Shown here one piece after another: positions 52,298 through 60,619 of a stretch of DNA of 64,000 bases (its first letter is position 1; every line of letters starts with the position of its first letter). Position numbers and translations under genes: made by a program. The stretch is taken from NCBI RefSeq assembly GCF_003482105.1, contig NZ_QULM01000002.1, forward strand, positions 298,326 to 362,325, in the 5' to 3' direction. The stretch is from Coprococcus sp. OM04-5BH. Its GTDB lineage: Bacteria; Bacillota; Clostridia; Lachnospirales; Lachnospiraceae. Below the pieces are notes generated by a model. That model saw nothing but the letters and a program-made list of their open reading frames with translations. It did no database searches and had not been told where the DNA came from.

Positions 52298-53889
52298 TAG
52301 TTGTTACCTCCTTCTATGCTCTTAAAGTAACTTATACCGGAATTAACGGCATTGGTTACGGCATTGGTAGTTATAGTGGCACCACTCAAGGCGTCTATCT
52401 CATTGTCTGCTGCGGCACCTGACTTGGTATACTTGAACTCGTCCACCTTCTTGCCTGCGAACTGCTCCTTAAATGTATCCTTGTCAGCCTCCATACCAAG
52501 ACCTGCTGTCTCGGAAAGTGAAAGGAACGAGATACCGTTTACGGTTCCGTCCGTTGTGATACCCATGGCAAGCTGGAGGCTTCCGCCGTAAGCTTCATTT
52601 GATGTTACAAGGAATACATAACCCACTGTCTCACCGGATGAATCCTTAGCTGCTACCGCCTCATCTATTACATCACTGTCAAAGCCTGCTGCTTTTAACA
52701 CATCTGCCGCATCGGAGCAGTCATACTCTTCAAATGAATCGGCACCGTTAAATACTGCCTTGTATGCCTCTTCCTTGGCATTCTGCTCTGCCTGTGCTAT
52801 AGGCTCCTTTGTAATGTCATATACATATCCAAGGGCAAATCCTGCCACACAGGTGATTATAAGTATCGCAGCAACTGCAATGGCAATAGACTTCTTATCA
52901 ACACGCTTGCTGCTGCCCGCCTGTGAGCCCTCTGCCTTGAGAAGCTCTGCTCCCTGTCCGAAGGACTTAGGCATTGTAACCTTCTCAATAAGAGGCACAA
53001 GAAGATTTGCAAATATAATTGAATATGATACTCCCTCTGCTGAACCTCCGAATATTCTGAAAAGGAAGGTCAGAAGTCCAAGGAGTGCACCGAATATATA
53101 TTTGCCCCCCTTTGTTATAGGGGATGTAACATAGTCTGTTGCCATGAAGAATGCACCTAACATAAGTCCGCCGCCACACAGGTGAGCTGCAAGATATGTT
53201 GGGTCGAAGCCGCCATTTGCCGCACTGTATACTGATATGAGCACTGCAAATGTTCCTATGTACATAAGCGGTATGATAGGGCTGATAACTCTCTTGACGA
53301 TAAGGTAGATACCGCCCACAAGGATACATATAACCGAGGTCTCACCGATGGTTCCCGGTATTGTGCCCTTGAACATATCAAGAAGATTTATGGCACTTAC
53401 GCCATTTGCCTTAAGCTCTGCAAGTGGTGTTGCTGTTGTCACACCATCGTATGTGAAGCTTGTCATCTGTCCTGCAAATGAAATAAGCAGGAAACATCTG
53501 GCACCCAGGGCAGGGTTCATGAAGTTCTGTCCAAGGCCGCCGAACAACTGCTTTACTATTACTATTGCAAATGCACTTCCAAGGATTGCCATCCATACAG
53601 GCACATCCGGTGAAAGGTTAAGGGCAAGAAGAAGTCCTGTTACAATGGCACTGCAGTCCTTGACTGTCACCTTTCTCTTAAATAAAACCTGACAGCCCCA
53701 CTCAAATAAAACGCAGGAAACTATACAGGTGAGCACCAAAAACAGTGCATGATATCCAAAATTGTATATTCCAAATATGGTTGCAGGCATTAATGCGATG
53801 ATAACATCTGCCATCAGACCTGTAGTCGTTCCGTCATCTCTTACGTGAGGAGATGATGATATCTTAAATGTCTGTTCCACTGTCTTCAC
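52297..53889 (-). CDS. Fused Rnf subunits D and G in one protein
   Basis: The 530-residue protein combines two Rnf subunits. Residues 1-305 are RnfD, a polytopic protein with its flavinylation motif at TTATPL (151-156). Residues 333-530 are RnfG: one membrane helix (333-356), then an FMN-binding domain with the covalent FMN motif DALSGATITT (S502-T505). The linker 306-332 is Ser/Gly-rich. In most bacteria these are two genes. The frame is continuous with no internal stop, and the gene sits at the place of rnfD-rnfG in the operon, so it is a real fusion. Confidence 0.93.
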   Translation of the reverse strand: MKTVEQTFKISSSPHVRDDGTTTGLMADVIIALMPATIFGIYNFGYHALFLVLTCIVSCVLFEWGCQVLFKRKVTVKDCSAIVTGLLLALNLSPDVPVWMAILGSAFAIVIVKQLFGGLGQNFMNPALGARCFLLISFAGQMTSFTYDGVTTATPLAELKANGVSAINLLDMFKGTIPGTIGETSVICILVGGIYLIVKRVISPIIPLMYIGTFAVLISVYSAANGGFDPTYLAAHLCGGGLMLGAFFMATDYVTSPITKGGKYIFGALLGLLTFLFRIFGGSAEGVSYSIIFANLLVPLIEKVTMPKSFGQGAELLKAEGSQAGSSKRVDKKSIAIAVAAILIITCVAGFALGYVYDITKEPIAQAEQNAKEEAYKAVFNGADSFEEYDCSDAADVLKAAGFDSDVIDEAVAAKDSSGETVGYVFLVTSNEAYGGSLQLAMGITTDGTVNGISFLSLSETAGLGMEADKDTFKEQFAGKKVDEFKYTKSGAAADNEIDALSGATITTNAVTNAVNSGISYFKSIEGGNN

Positions 53890-53892
53890 CTC

Positions 53893-55218
53893 CTACTTTT
53901 TCTTTGACGCCAGGATCTGTTTTCTTGTACCTGCTATGGTCTGGGTCAGATGTCTCTTCGCCGGACAGATATAAGAACAGCATCCACATTCGCAACATTC
54001 CATGCCGTGATTTGCAAGGAATGCATCTATATTTCCATGCTCTGCGTACTTTGCCAGAAGTGATGGAACCACTCGTCCCGGACATACGGATACGCAGCGT
54101 CCGCATCTGATACAGTTGGACGGCTCGTACTTTGTAACTTCATCATGGGTCATGCATAACAAAGCTGAAAGTCCCTTGACTGATGGGATATCCAATGTGT
54201 ACAATGCCTTACCCATCATAGGGCCGCCGGCTATGATTTTCTCCGGCATCTTATCATCCTTGAAACCGCCTGCTGCCTCTATAAGCTCCTGACAGTTGGT
54301 TCCTGTTCTTACAAGTAGGTTGCAAGGCTCCTTTATGGCATCACCGGTAACTGTAACTATCCTTGATATAAGAGGCTTGCCTTCAACAACTGCCTCATAT
54401 ATTGCCACTACTGTATCTACATTATGTACTATACAGCCGGCATCGGCAGGAAGCATTTTTGAATTGACATACCTTCCGGTATTTGCATATATGAGCTGTC
54501 GCTCAGCTCCCTGAGGATACTTTGTCTTTAATTCATTGATTGTTATCTTATCGTTGTCCTTGGTAAGCTCTCTTAAAAGCTTGATAGCCTCATGCTTGTT
54601 ATCCTCTATGGCTATGATACCCTTGGCATTATCAAAGAGATTTATACAGATTTCAAGTCCATGGATCAGCTTCTCCGGCTCCTCAATCATTCTTCTGTAA
54701 TCGGAAGTAAGATACGGCTCACACTCAGCTCCGTTGACGATTATGTAATCAATCTCGTCCTCGTTCTTAGGAGTAAGCTTGACATTTGCAGGGAAGCCAG
54801 CACCACCCATACCGACAATACCTGCCTCCTTGATGATATTTCTCACATCATCCCTGTACAATGTTTCAAGCTCCATCTTGTTCTGTGAATAATCTACAGA
54901 CTCGAACAGGCCATCATTTTCAATAACTATGGAATTAACCTTACTGCCACTTGATGTCATACGTGGCTCAATCACCTTAACGGTTCCTGAAATTGACGCA
55001 TGGATATTGGCTGAAACGAAGCCTGCGGCTTCTGCTATCTTCTGTCCTGCCAGTACTCTGTCACCTTTTTTTACGATTGGCACAGCAGGAGCACCTATAT
55101 GCTGACTTAATGGATATACGCAATCTCCCTTTGGGAGATATTCCACTACGGGCTTGTCCATGGTCAACTTTTTTCCTTCATTGGGATGGATACCACCTGG
55201 GAATGTTAATTTGCCCAT
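53893..55218 (-). CDS. rnfC: Rnf complex subunit C
   Basis: The 441-residue cytoplasmic subunit carries FMN/NADH and two 4Fe-4S clusters. GGIHPNEGKK at the start, GMGGAGFPANVKL (NADH-binding loop), NGAECEPYLTSDYR, then CIRCGRCVSVCPG and CCECGCCSYICP. The start at 55218 is set by GAGGT 8 bases ahead; the upstream frame to 55323 is made of 12-bp repeats and is not coding. It is the first gene of rnfC-DG-E-A-B. The complex couples ferredoxin oxidation and NAD+ reduction to ion export. Confidence 0.96.
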   Translation of the reverse strand: MGKLTFPGGIHPNEGKKLTMDKPVVEYLPKGDCVYPLSQHIGAPAVPIVKKGDRVLAGQKIAEAAGFVSANIHASISGTVKVIEPRMTSSGSKVNSIVIENDGLFESVDYSQNKMELETLYRDDVRNIIKEAGIVGMGGAGFPANVKLTPKNEDEIDYIIVNGAECEPYLTSDYRRMIEEPEKLIHGLEICINLFDNAKGIIAIEDNKHEAIKLLRELTKDNDKITINELKTKYPQGAERQLIYANTGRYVNSKMLPADAGCIVHNVDTVVAIYEAVVEGKPLISRIVTVTGDAIKEPCNLLVRTGTNCQELIEAAGGFKDDKMPEKIIAGGPMMGKALYTLDIPSVKGLSALLCMTHDEVTKYEPSNCIRCGRCVSVCPGRVVPSLLAKYAEHGNIDAFLANHGMECCECGCCSYICPAKRHLTQTIAGTRKQILASKKK

Positions 55219-55284
55219 TGATCTACCTCTTTCCTGGTTATTTGTATGTCTGTGACTACCCCTTCTACCAACATGAAACAGCGG

Positions 55285-55344
55285 TAAAAATATCCGTAAA
55301 AATATCCGTAAAGATATCCGCAAAAATATTGATAAAAATAATCA
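55285..55344 (-). repeat. Five 12-bp tandem repeats in the rnf leader
   Basis: Units TAAAAATATCCG repeat at 55285, 55297 and 55309, then two diverged units to 55344. They lie between the probable promoter and the rnfC start. Confidence 0.75.
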
Positions 55345-55358
55345 CAAACACACCCTTT

Positions 55359-55387
55359 ATAATAATACTTTAGGGGCTTAAAAACAA
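55359..55387 (-). promoter_or_regulatory. Probable rnf operon promoter
   Basis: On the minus strand TTGTTT (55387-55382) and TATTAT (55364-55359) are 17 bases apart. The leader to rnfC is then about 130 bases. Confidence 0.55.
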
Positions 55388-55485
55388 CCAAAATATAGTG
55401 GAAAATTTTGATAGAAGTGTTGATCAAATGCTATATGTTGATTAATTGGTATATGTCTGTCAGAATCTGGTCTGTGAGAGAAATT

Positions 55486-56109
55486 TTATTTGTCAATATT
55501 TACTCTGTAGGTAATGGCAACTGCCAGGATACCTGTAACGATACCAGCTATGGTTCCTGATATGATAAGGACCGGGGCATAATAAAGCACATGCTGATCA
55601 GCCAGCATAATCATTGCAAGAACCAGCTGTCCCATATTGTGAGCCACACCTCCTGCTATACTTACGCCTGCAATAGAGAAGAATTTTAGTTTACATAACA
55701 ATGTCATAACCAACAGACTTACCATAGCACCCGCAAGACTGTACAGCATTACTGTTATATTCCCGAACAACATGGCTGACAGCACTATCCTTATAAGGGA
55801 TACCAGCACTGCTCTTCCCACACCAAGCTTGTGAAGTACCACTATGGTAACTATGTTTGCCAGTCCCAGCTTCACTCCAGGCACACCTACGTTTATCGGT
55901 ATAAAGGTCTCAATATATGAAAATACCATAGCAAGGGCAATAAACACTCCTGTTACAGCTACGTTTTTAGCTGATGAATGGGATGTAGCTGAAGTCTTTG
56001 AGTCTTTGCTGTTTTTGATATTTTTCCTATTTTTGATATTGTTTTTTGATGGCTCTTTTTTTGCTTGTTTTTTCACTTGCCTTTTTGTTGATTTATTGGA
56101 TTTGCTCAT
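55486..56109 (-). CDS. Gx transporter family membrane protein
   Basis: The 207-residue protein has a strongly basic disordered N-terminus (about 1-47, rich in Lys, Asn, Ser) and then five or six membrane helices with GVFIALAMVFSYIE, PGVKLGLANIV and SIAGGVAHNMGQL. This family (once called heptaprenyl diphosphate synthase component I) is found beside NusG-II proteins and flavin-dependent membrane redox systems. It is upstream of rnfC in the same direction. The substrate is unknown. Confidence 0.88.
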   Translation of the reverse strand: MSKSNKSTKRQVKKQAKKEPSKNNIKNRKNIKNSKDSKTSATSHSSAKNVAVTGVFIALAMVFSYIETFIPINVGVPGVKLGLANIVTIVVLHKLGVGRAVLVSLIRIVLSAMLFGNITVMLYSLAGAMVSLLVMTLLCKLKFFSIAGVSIAGGVAHNMGQLVLAMIMLADQHVLYYAPVLIISGTIAGIVTGILAVAITYRVNIDK

Positions 56110-56158
56110 AGTATGTTTTTATTGTCCTGTCAATTTTCTTCTTCGTCTTATTTCTTTT

Positions 56159-56310
56159 TTATCTTATTTGTTTTTTCCATTCTGATAATTCTTGTTTATC
56201 TTATTTGTTCTTCCAATTCTGATAATTCTTGTTTATCTTATTTGTTTTTCCAATTCTGATAATTCTTGTTTATCTTATTTGTTTTTCCAATTCTAATAAT
56301 TCTTGTTTAA
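56159..56310. repeat. Tandem 37-bp repeat, about four copies
   Basis: Units start at 56159, 56196, 56233, 56270 and 56307 (partial), exactly 37 bp apart, with core TCTGATAATTCTTGT. The array occupies most of the gap between the NusG-II stop and the Gx start. Confidence 0.85.
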
Positions 56311-56368
56311 TTTATACTATCCTGTTTAAGACGTTTTTACTCAATAGCATAGTCAGCTTCTAATCGGC

Positions 56369-56728
56369 TTACCTGATATCATAGTCAGCCCCATCTCCTC
56401 CGGTCACTGTCACGATGACCTTGTGTGGCAGGCATACAATAGACTCGCCGTTCTTGCTTATACTTCCCTGTTTCACACATAAACGATCAGGGCAATCCGC
56501 GTCCTTCATCATGGCTTCTCCACCTTTGATCACAAGAGTATTATTTCCATTCTTACCATTGATGGAATAAATTCCGTCATCCTTAAGACTATATGTGGCA
56601 GTTTCCTTTCCGTCCACATACACCTTAACCTCACTACCGTTTTCAGGCAGAAACTTCATACACAGATATGCAATTATTCCTATAACAAGCATCGTCGCCG
56701 CCAGTATAAAATCTCTTTTAATTACCAT
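56369..56728 (-). CDS. NusG domain II-containing extracytoplasmic protein
   Basis: The 119-residue protein has one N-terminal membrane helix or signal anchor (about 8-25), then a NusG_II domain: VKVYVDGKETATYSL, GIYSINGKNGNNTLVIKGG, the paired Cys motif CPDRLC, then ICLPHKV-like VCLPHKVIV. These are the marks of the domain seen beside Gx transporters and flavinylated redox proteins. The ribosome binding site is odd: AAAGGAA abuts the ATG. Confidence 0.88.
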   Translation of the reverse strand: MVIKRDFILAATMLVIGIIAYLCMKFLPENGSEVKVYVDGKETATYSLKDDGIYSINGKNGNNTLVIKGGEAMMKDADCPDRLCVKQGSISKNGESIVCLPHKVIVTVTGGDGADYDIR

Positions 56729-56876
56729 TTCCTTTATTTACCATTTCCTGCTATATGTGATTCTCTTTGTTATATTTTCCGGACACATGAATTTCTATTA
56801 TGTTTATATTTGTATTTGTGCATTTGTATTTGTGCATTACCTGACGTAAAAAATTCCTTTGCCTTATGAACGTTAT

Positions 56877-57386
56877 TGACTTGTTCTCAAAATATTGAAA
56901 TTCAGGTCACGGAATTTCTTTACCTTTCTTGACTCATTTTCCAGTATTCTAAATTCAAGTCATTATTTTCCACTATTATTTATGACCTATTTTAAGGATT
57001 TTAACTTTCAGGTCATTTCTTTTCGCTTTTTTTCTTGACCCATTTTCCAGTATTCTAAATTCAAGTCATTATTTCCCACTATTATTTATGACCTATTTTA
57101 AGGATTTTAACTTTCAGGTCATTTCTTTTCGCTTTTTTTCTTGACCCATTTTCCAGTATTCTAAATTCAAGTCATTATTTCCCACTATTATTTATGACCT
57201 ATTTTAAGGATTTTAACTTTCAGGTCATTTCTTTTCGCTTTTTTTCTTGACCCATTTTCCAGTATTCTAAATTCAAGTCATTATTTCCCACTATTATTTA
57301 TGACCTATTTTAAGGATTTTAACTTTCAGGTCATTTCCTCTTGCGTTTTTCCTTGACTCTTTCCTCGAATTTTAACTTTTAGGTCA
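56877..57386. repeat. Ten 33-bp imperfect palindromes at exact 53-bp spacing
   Basis: Units start at 56877, 56930, 56983, 57036, 57089, 57142, 57195, 57248, 57301 and 57354. Each has TGAC-type left and GTCA-type right ends. Type A (TGACCTATTTTAAGG to CAGGTCA) and type B (TGACCCATTTTCCAG to AAGTCA) alternate in the middle, with 20-bp T-rich spacers of two alternating kinds. The array therefore also reads as a 106-bp tandem repeat. It fills most of the 703-base gap between nudC and the NusG-II gene. The remainder of the gap holds duplicated TTTGTATTTGTGCA text near 56810 and no gene. Confidence 0.92.
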
Positions 57387-57431
57387 TAGCAAGAGATATA
57401 CCCGTCGGAGCAGGCATTTTCTCCTGCCAAA

Positions 57432-58361
57432 TCAAATTTCTTTTCCCTCTTTGAAACGCTTCATCATCTCATTTGTCAGGCTGAACTCTCCCGGTTGAAG
57501 GACAATGTCCTTTCTGTGCACCCATTCCGCATATTTAAGCTCTTCGGAATCCATGTAAATCCTGTCATCTCCGTCAACATCACAGTAAAATCCAAGGAGG
57601 ATATCATTTGCAGAGCCCCATGGCTGAGACTTGTAATATCTTATATTCTTCACCCGGACGCCTGCTTCTTCCATCACCTCACGCTGGACAGTTTCCTCCA
57701 TTGTCTCACCGATCTCAGTAAATCCGGCAACAAGGGCATTATACCTGAAACCTGTACGGTATCTGGTGATCAACAGCTTATCGCCGTTAGTAACGCCCAC
57801 GATCACTGCCGGCATGATCCTTGGATATGCAGTATAATGACACGCCTCACAGACCATGGCTCTCTCTTTTTTTGAATGTATCATTCTATGCCCGCACCTT
57901 CCACAGAACCTTGTGTCCCGATACCAGTCTGCCAGATGCTTGCCTGTAATAGCTGCAAATAAATGATCGTCCGGTCCAATTCCTTCTTTCCTCAGGCTCC
58001 TCTCATCAACGTATGCATATCCTGCCGGAATTTCTCCCGATTCAAGCATGGTATCAAGAAGAAAATACTTTGTTTCATCTATGGAAAAGAGATAACGCAG
58101 TTTTTCCCCTTCACTTTTCATACAACTATCTGCACCATCCTTCACCTTGGGAAATGCGACCTTGTTGACATCCTTTACTCCCGGAAATACAATTTCACTG
58201 ACATCCTTCACCCTTGGAAATACAATCTCATTGTCTTCAAAGCGGCACTCCTGAACCAATATCTTCCCCTCTGTTATGCACAACAGAATATCTTCGTTCC
58301 CGGCATGTACCTCCGGATCAAAATGATTATTAAGTTTATGAGGATAAATATCCTGTATCAT
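57432..58361 (-). CDS. nudC: NAD+ diphosphatase NudC (Nudix)
   Basis: The 309-residue protein has a zinc ribbon (FCGRCGHRM ... VCEACHY), NudC-specific AYPRIMPAVIV, and Nudix box GFTEIGETMEETVQREVMEEAGV. The enzyme cleaves NAD(H) and removes NAD caps from RNA. The N-terminal domain carries an odd insert: three tandem 11-residue repeats (residues about 44-76, NEIVFPRVKDV type). The start at 58361 has GGAGG 8 bases ahead. A family 2 element lies 50 bases upstream and overlaps the 3' end of the preceding gene. Confidence 0.93.
   Translation of the reverse strand: MIQDIYPHKLNNHFDPEVHAGNEDILLCITEGKILVQECRFEDNEIVFPRVKDVSEIVFPGVKDVNKVAFPKVKDGADSCMKSEGEKLRYLFSIDETKYFLLDTMLESGEIPAGYAYVDERSLRKEGIGPDDHLFAAITGKHLADWYRDTRFCGRCGHRMIHSKKERAMVCEACHYTAYPRIMPAVIVGVTNGDKLLITRYRTGFRYNALVAGFTEIGETMEETVQREVMEEAGVRVKNIRYYKSQPWGSANDILLGFYCDVDGDDRIYMDSEELKYAEWVHRKDIVLQPGEFSLTNEMMKRFKEGKEI
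58134..58232. repeat. nudC: Three 33-bp coding repeats inside nudC
   Basis: Three units encode NEIVFPRVKDV, SEIVFPGVKDV and NKVAFPKVKDG in frame. They lie in the N-terminal domain, away from the catalytic Nudix box. Confidence 0.85.
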
Positions 58362-58410
58362 ATGCACTGCCTCCTAAATTACACATATGCCAAGCCATCA
58401 AAAAAGACAA

Positions 58411-58452
58411 AGGGCTGACGCTACATCTCAAGTTTTCAAAGAAAACTTGAGA
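58411..58452 (-). repeat. Family 2 leader element (hairpin I complete)
   Basis: A perfect 12-bp stem TCTCAAGTTTTC-AAA-GAAAACTTGAGA (58426-58452) is followed on the minus strand by GTAGCGTCAGCCC, as in the 16.6 kb copy. Hairpin II is degraded. The element contains the stop codon of the hydrolase gene and lies ahead of nudC. Confidence 0.75.
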
Positions 58453-58981
58453 CATTTTCAATTATCCCTTTCATGATCAGAAGATCATTTACTACATCTC
58501 CGGTCTCCATGGAATGATTAGCATTTTCTGTTATATATAATGGCAAATTTCTCTTCCTGCACTCTGTCTTTATAAGCTCCGTATCTGCCCACGGATCAGC
58601 AGTTCCATGAAATACTATTCCCGGCTGTTTAATATATGCAAATGACTCAGGCACCGGAGTGAAATAAATATGTCTCGCATTTATATGATTTTCATCTGCA
58701 AAAGCGGCAGCAACGGCAGTTCCGACACTTTTTGAAATAAACAAAATCTCATCGTATGATCTGAAATCAATTTCCTGTAACTGCTTTGTGGCATATTTTA
58801 ATGCAAGCTTAAAGGCTTCTAACATTTTCTCCGGATTTCCTTTCACTCCTGAAGGCAATACACCGTACTTCACATCTGCAATCTTATATCCCTTATTCAT
58901 GACAAGCTTCTTACTGTAATATAAGAGAGGCTTGTCTGCATGATAACCTATTCCCGGAAACAATACTGCTATTTTCTTCAT
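58436..58981 (-). CDS. Small alpha/beta hydrolase
   Basis: The 181-residue protein starts MKKIAVLFPGIGYHADKPLL and contains the nucleophile-elbow-like FISKSVGTAVAAAF, an Asp in GTADPWADTELI and a final His in NANHSMETGD. These make a plausible Ser-Asp-His triad. The fold is of the dienelactone/YcjY-like kind; the substrate is unknown. The final codons (VSSFL) and stop lie in a family 2 hairpin. The start at 58981 has GGAAGGG about 8 bases ahead. Confidence 0.85.
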   Translation of the reverse strand: MKKIAVLFPGIGYHADKPLLYYSKKLVMNKGYKIADVKYGVLPSGVKGNPEKMLEAFKLALKYATKQLQEIDFRSYDEILFISKSVGTAVAAAFADENHINARHIYFTPVPESFAYIKQPGIVFHGTADPWADTELIKTECRKRNLPLYITENANHSMETGDVVNDLLIMKGIIENVSSFL

Positions 58982-59070
58982 AACTTTTCCCTTCCTCTGG
59001 CACAATCACATTTGTTCGGCGGCAAGTCGATTGTGCCATTCCAATATGTGTTTTCAACACATAGGCACAA

Positions 59071-60171
59071 TCACTCCACTACCTTATAGTTATTGTCTTT
59101 TATTGTAAATTTGTCAACAAGTCCATCAGTTATGTAGACTTGTTTATCTTCATCTATCATAATAGCCTCGGCGTTATATTTCTTCAGAACCTTCATGGCA
59201 TCTTCTCTCCCCATGAGTATGCACACTGTAGACAGGGCGTCACTGACCGCCCCACTATCACACACAACAGTAGCGGATATGATCCCTGTGTCCGCCGGAT
59301 AACCGGTCTTAGGATTTAGTATATGATGATATCTCCTGCCGTCCTTTATGAAATATTTCTCATAATCTCCGGATGTTGATACATATACCGGTTTTTCTGT
59401 GGAGTCAATGCTCAGGATCCCACACATATTTTCCGTATCATCGTCATCAACCCTTGGATTTTTAATTCCGACCTTGAACTCTGTATCCTCCGAACCATTT
59501 CCAGGCTTCTTTCCATACACAAGTATACTTCCGCCTACAGATACACAGGCGCCGGTCACTGATGAACCACTGATAATTTCATACAGTTCATCACAGGCTA
59601 TACCCTTACCCAGGGCTCCAAGGTCAAGCATCATCCCGGTTCTGTCTATTGTAACTCCATAGCTGTTGCCATTTTGACCTTTTTCTGTGCTTACCGTCAC
59701 ATGACTGTATCCCACATTCTTGAGTGCCTCAGCTATATCTGCGTCTGCAGGTACTTCTGTGCTGCCATCCTCTATGCCCCATACATCTGCAAGGGGTCTG
59801 ATGGTAATGTCAAATGTGCCATTGCTGTCATCACCGATCCTTAGAGCCAGCTCAATGTATCCGGCAAGCTTCTCATCCAGTTCATAAGCCTGCCCCGGAA
59901 CATAATTATTGTTTACGTCATATATGGCAGAGCCTTTCACGCGGAATGAAAGGTACTGCTTCTCCAACTCATCAAGCTTCCTATATATCTCATCATGCAC
60001 GGAACTGCTGCCACCGTAGGTAACCACCGATATGGCCGTGCCCATAGCTGTTCCTTCTGTTCTTATGCTTTCGGTGTTTCCGCCCTTTCTTCCGGCAGTC
60101 CACGCCAATGCCACACCGAGCATCACGAGAATTGTACATATTATAAAAATTTTCAATTCACTTCTCTTCAT
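59071..60171 (-). CDS. apbE: FAD:protein FMN transferase (ApbE)
   Basis: The 366-residue exported protein has an N-terminal signal or membrane anchor (about 7-25) and then an ApbE domain: GTAMGTAISVVTYGG, ITIRPLADVWGI, LDLGALGKGIACDEL, CVSVGGSILVYG, YVSTSGDYEKYF, HHILNPKTGYPADTG. It moves FMN from FAD onto Thr/Ser of S/T-G-A-T motifs. RnfDG in this window carries two such motifs and is the obvious client. The start at 60171 has AGGAG 9 bases ahead. Confidence 0.94.
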   Translation of the reverse strand: MKRSELKIFIICTILVMLGVALAWTAGRKGGNTESIRTEGTAMGTAISVVTYGGSSSVHDEIYRKLDELEKQYLSFRVKGSAIYDVNNNYVPGQAYELDEKLAGYIELALRIGDDSNGTFDITIRPLADVWGIEDGSTEVPADADIAEALKNVGYSHVTVSTEKGQNGNSYGVTIDRTGMMLDLGALGKGIACDELYEIISGSSVTGACVSVGGSILVYGKKPGNGSEDTEFKVGIKNPRVDDDDTENMCGILSIDSTEKPVYVSTSGDYEKYFIKDGRRYHHILNPKTGYPADTGIISATVVCDSGAVSDALSTVCILMGREDAMKVLKKYNAEAIMIDEDKQVYITDGLVDKFTIKDNNYKVVE

Positions 60172-60241
60172 ATCATACATCTCCTGCCAACATCACCCCA
60201 TCGTCGTTTCGTCAGTATCAGTACATATATTTATTCAACGT

Positions 60242-60418
60242 ATTACACTTCATCAAAACCACCATATACCTTAAACACTTTACACTTCACCAGAACCATC
60301 ATATATCTTAAACACTTTACACTTCACCAGAACCATCATATATCTTAAACACTTTACACTTCACCAAAACCATCATATATCTTAAACACTTTACACCTCA
60401 TAAGCACCACTATATATA
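60242..60418. repeat. Tandem 37-bp repeat, nearly five copies
   Basis: Units start at 60271, 60308, 60345 and 60382 with a partial unit before. The core is TTAAACACTTTACACTTCAC. It lies between the divergent apbE and ABC-F genes in a 448-base gap; the rest of the gap is AT-rich with no gene. Its period equals that of the unrelated array at 56.2 kb. Confidence 0.85.
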
Positions 60419-60619
60419 TTCAATTCATGCAATCCATGGCACTTTCTTCGGCAAATAACCGGTGTTTATAACCTGCATTTTACCAACCGTCTGATTTATA
60501 AGAAAAATTAATAAAATCTTTATAGATTTAGCACCAGTAATCTTATAATATCACTTGCTTAAAGTCAACGTAATAGATATAATTAACAGGCAGAAAATAA
60601 TCAACAAATGGTGAATAAA

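Noticed and set aside
50008..55218. Nqr (Na+-NQR) rather than Rnf complex
   Set aside because: RnfB with its many Fe-S motifs and RnfC with two 4Fe-4S clusters are present and no NqrF-like subunit exists, so this is Rnf.
55219..55323. Longer N-terminus of RnfC (basic, Ile/Arg/Leu/Phe-rich)
   Set aside because: It is encoded by the 12-bp tandem repeats; the ATG at 55218 has a good ribosome site and the family's usual start.
56877..57386. CRISPR array
   Set aside because: Unit spacing is regular (33 + 20 bp) but the 20-bp spacers are themselves two alternating repeated sequences, the repeats have two types, and no cas gene is nearby.
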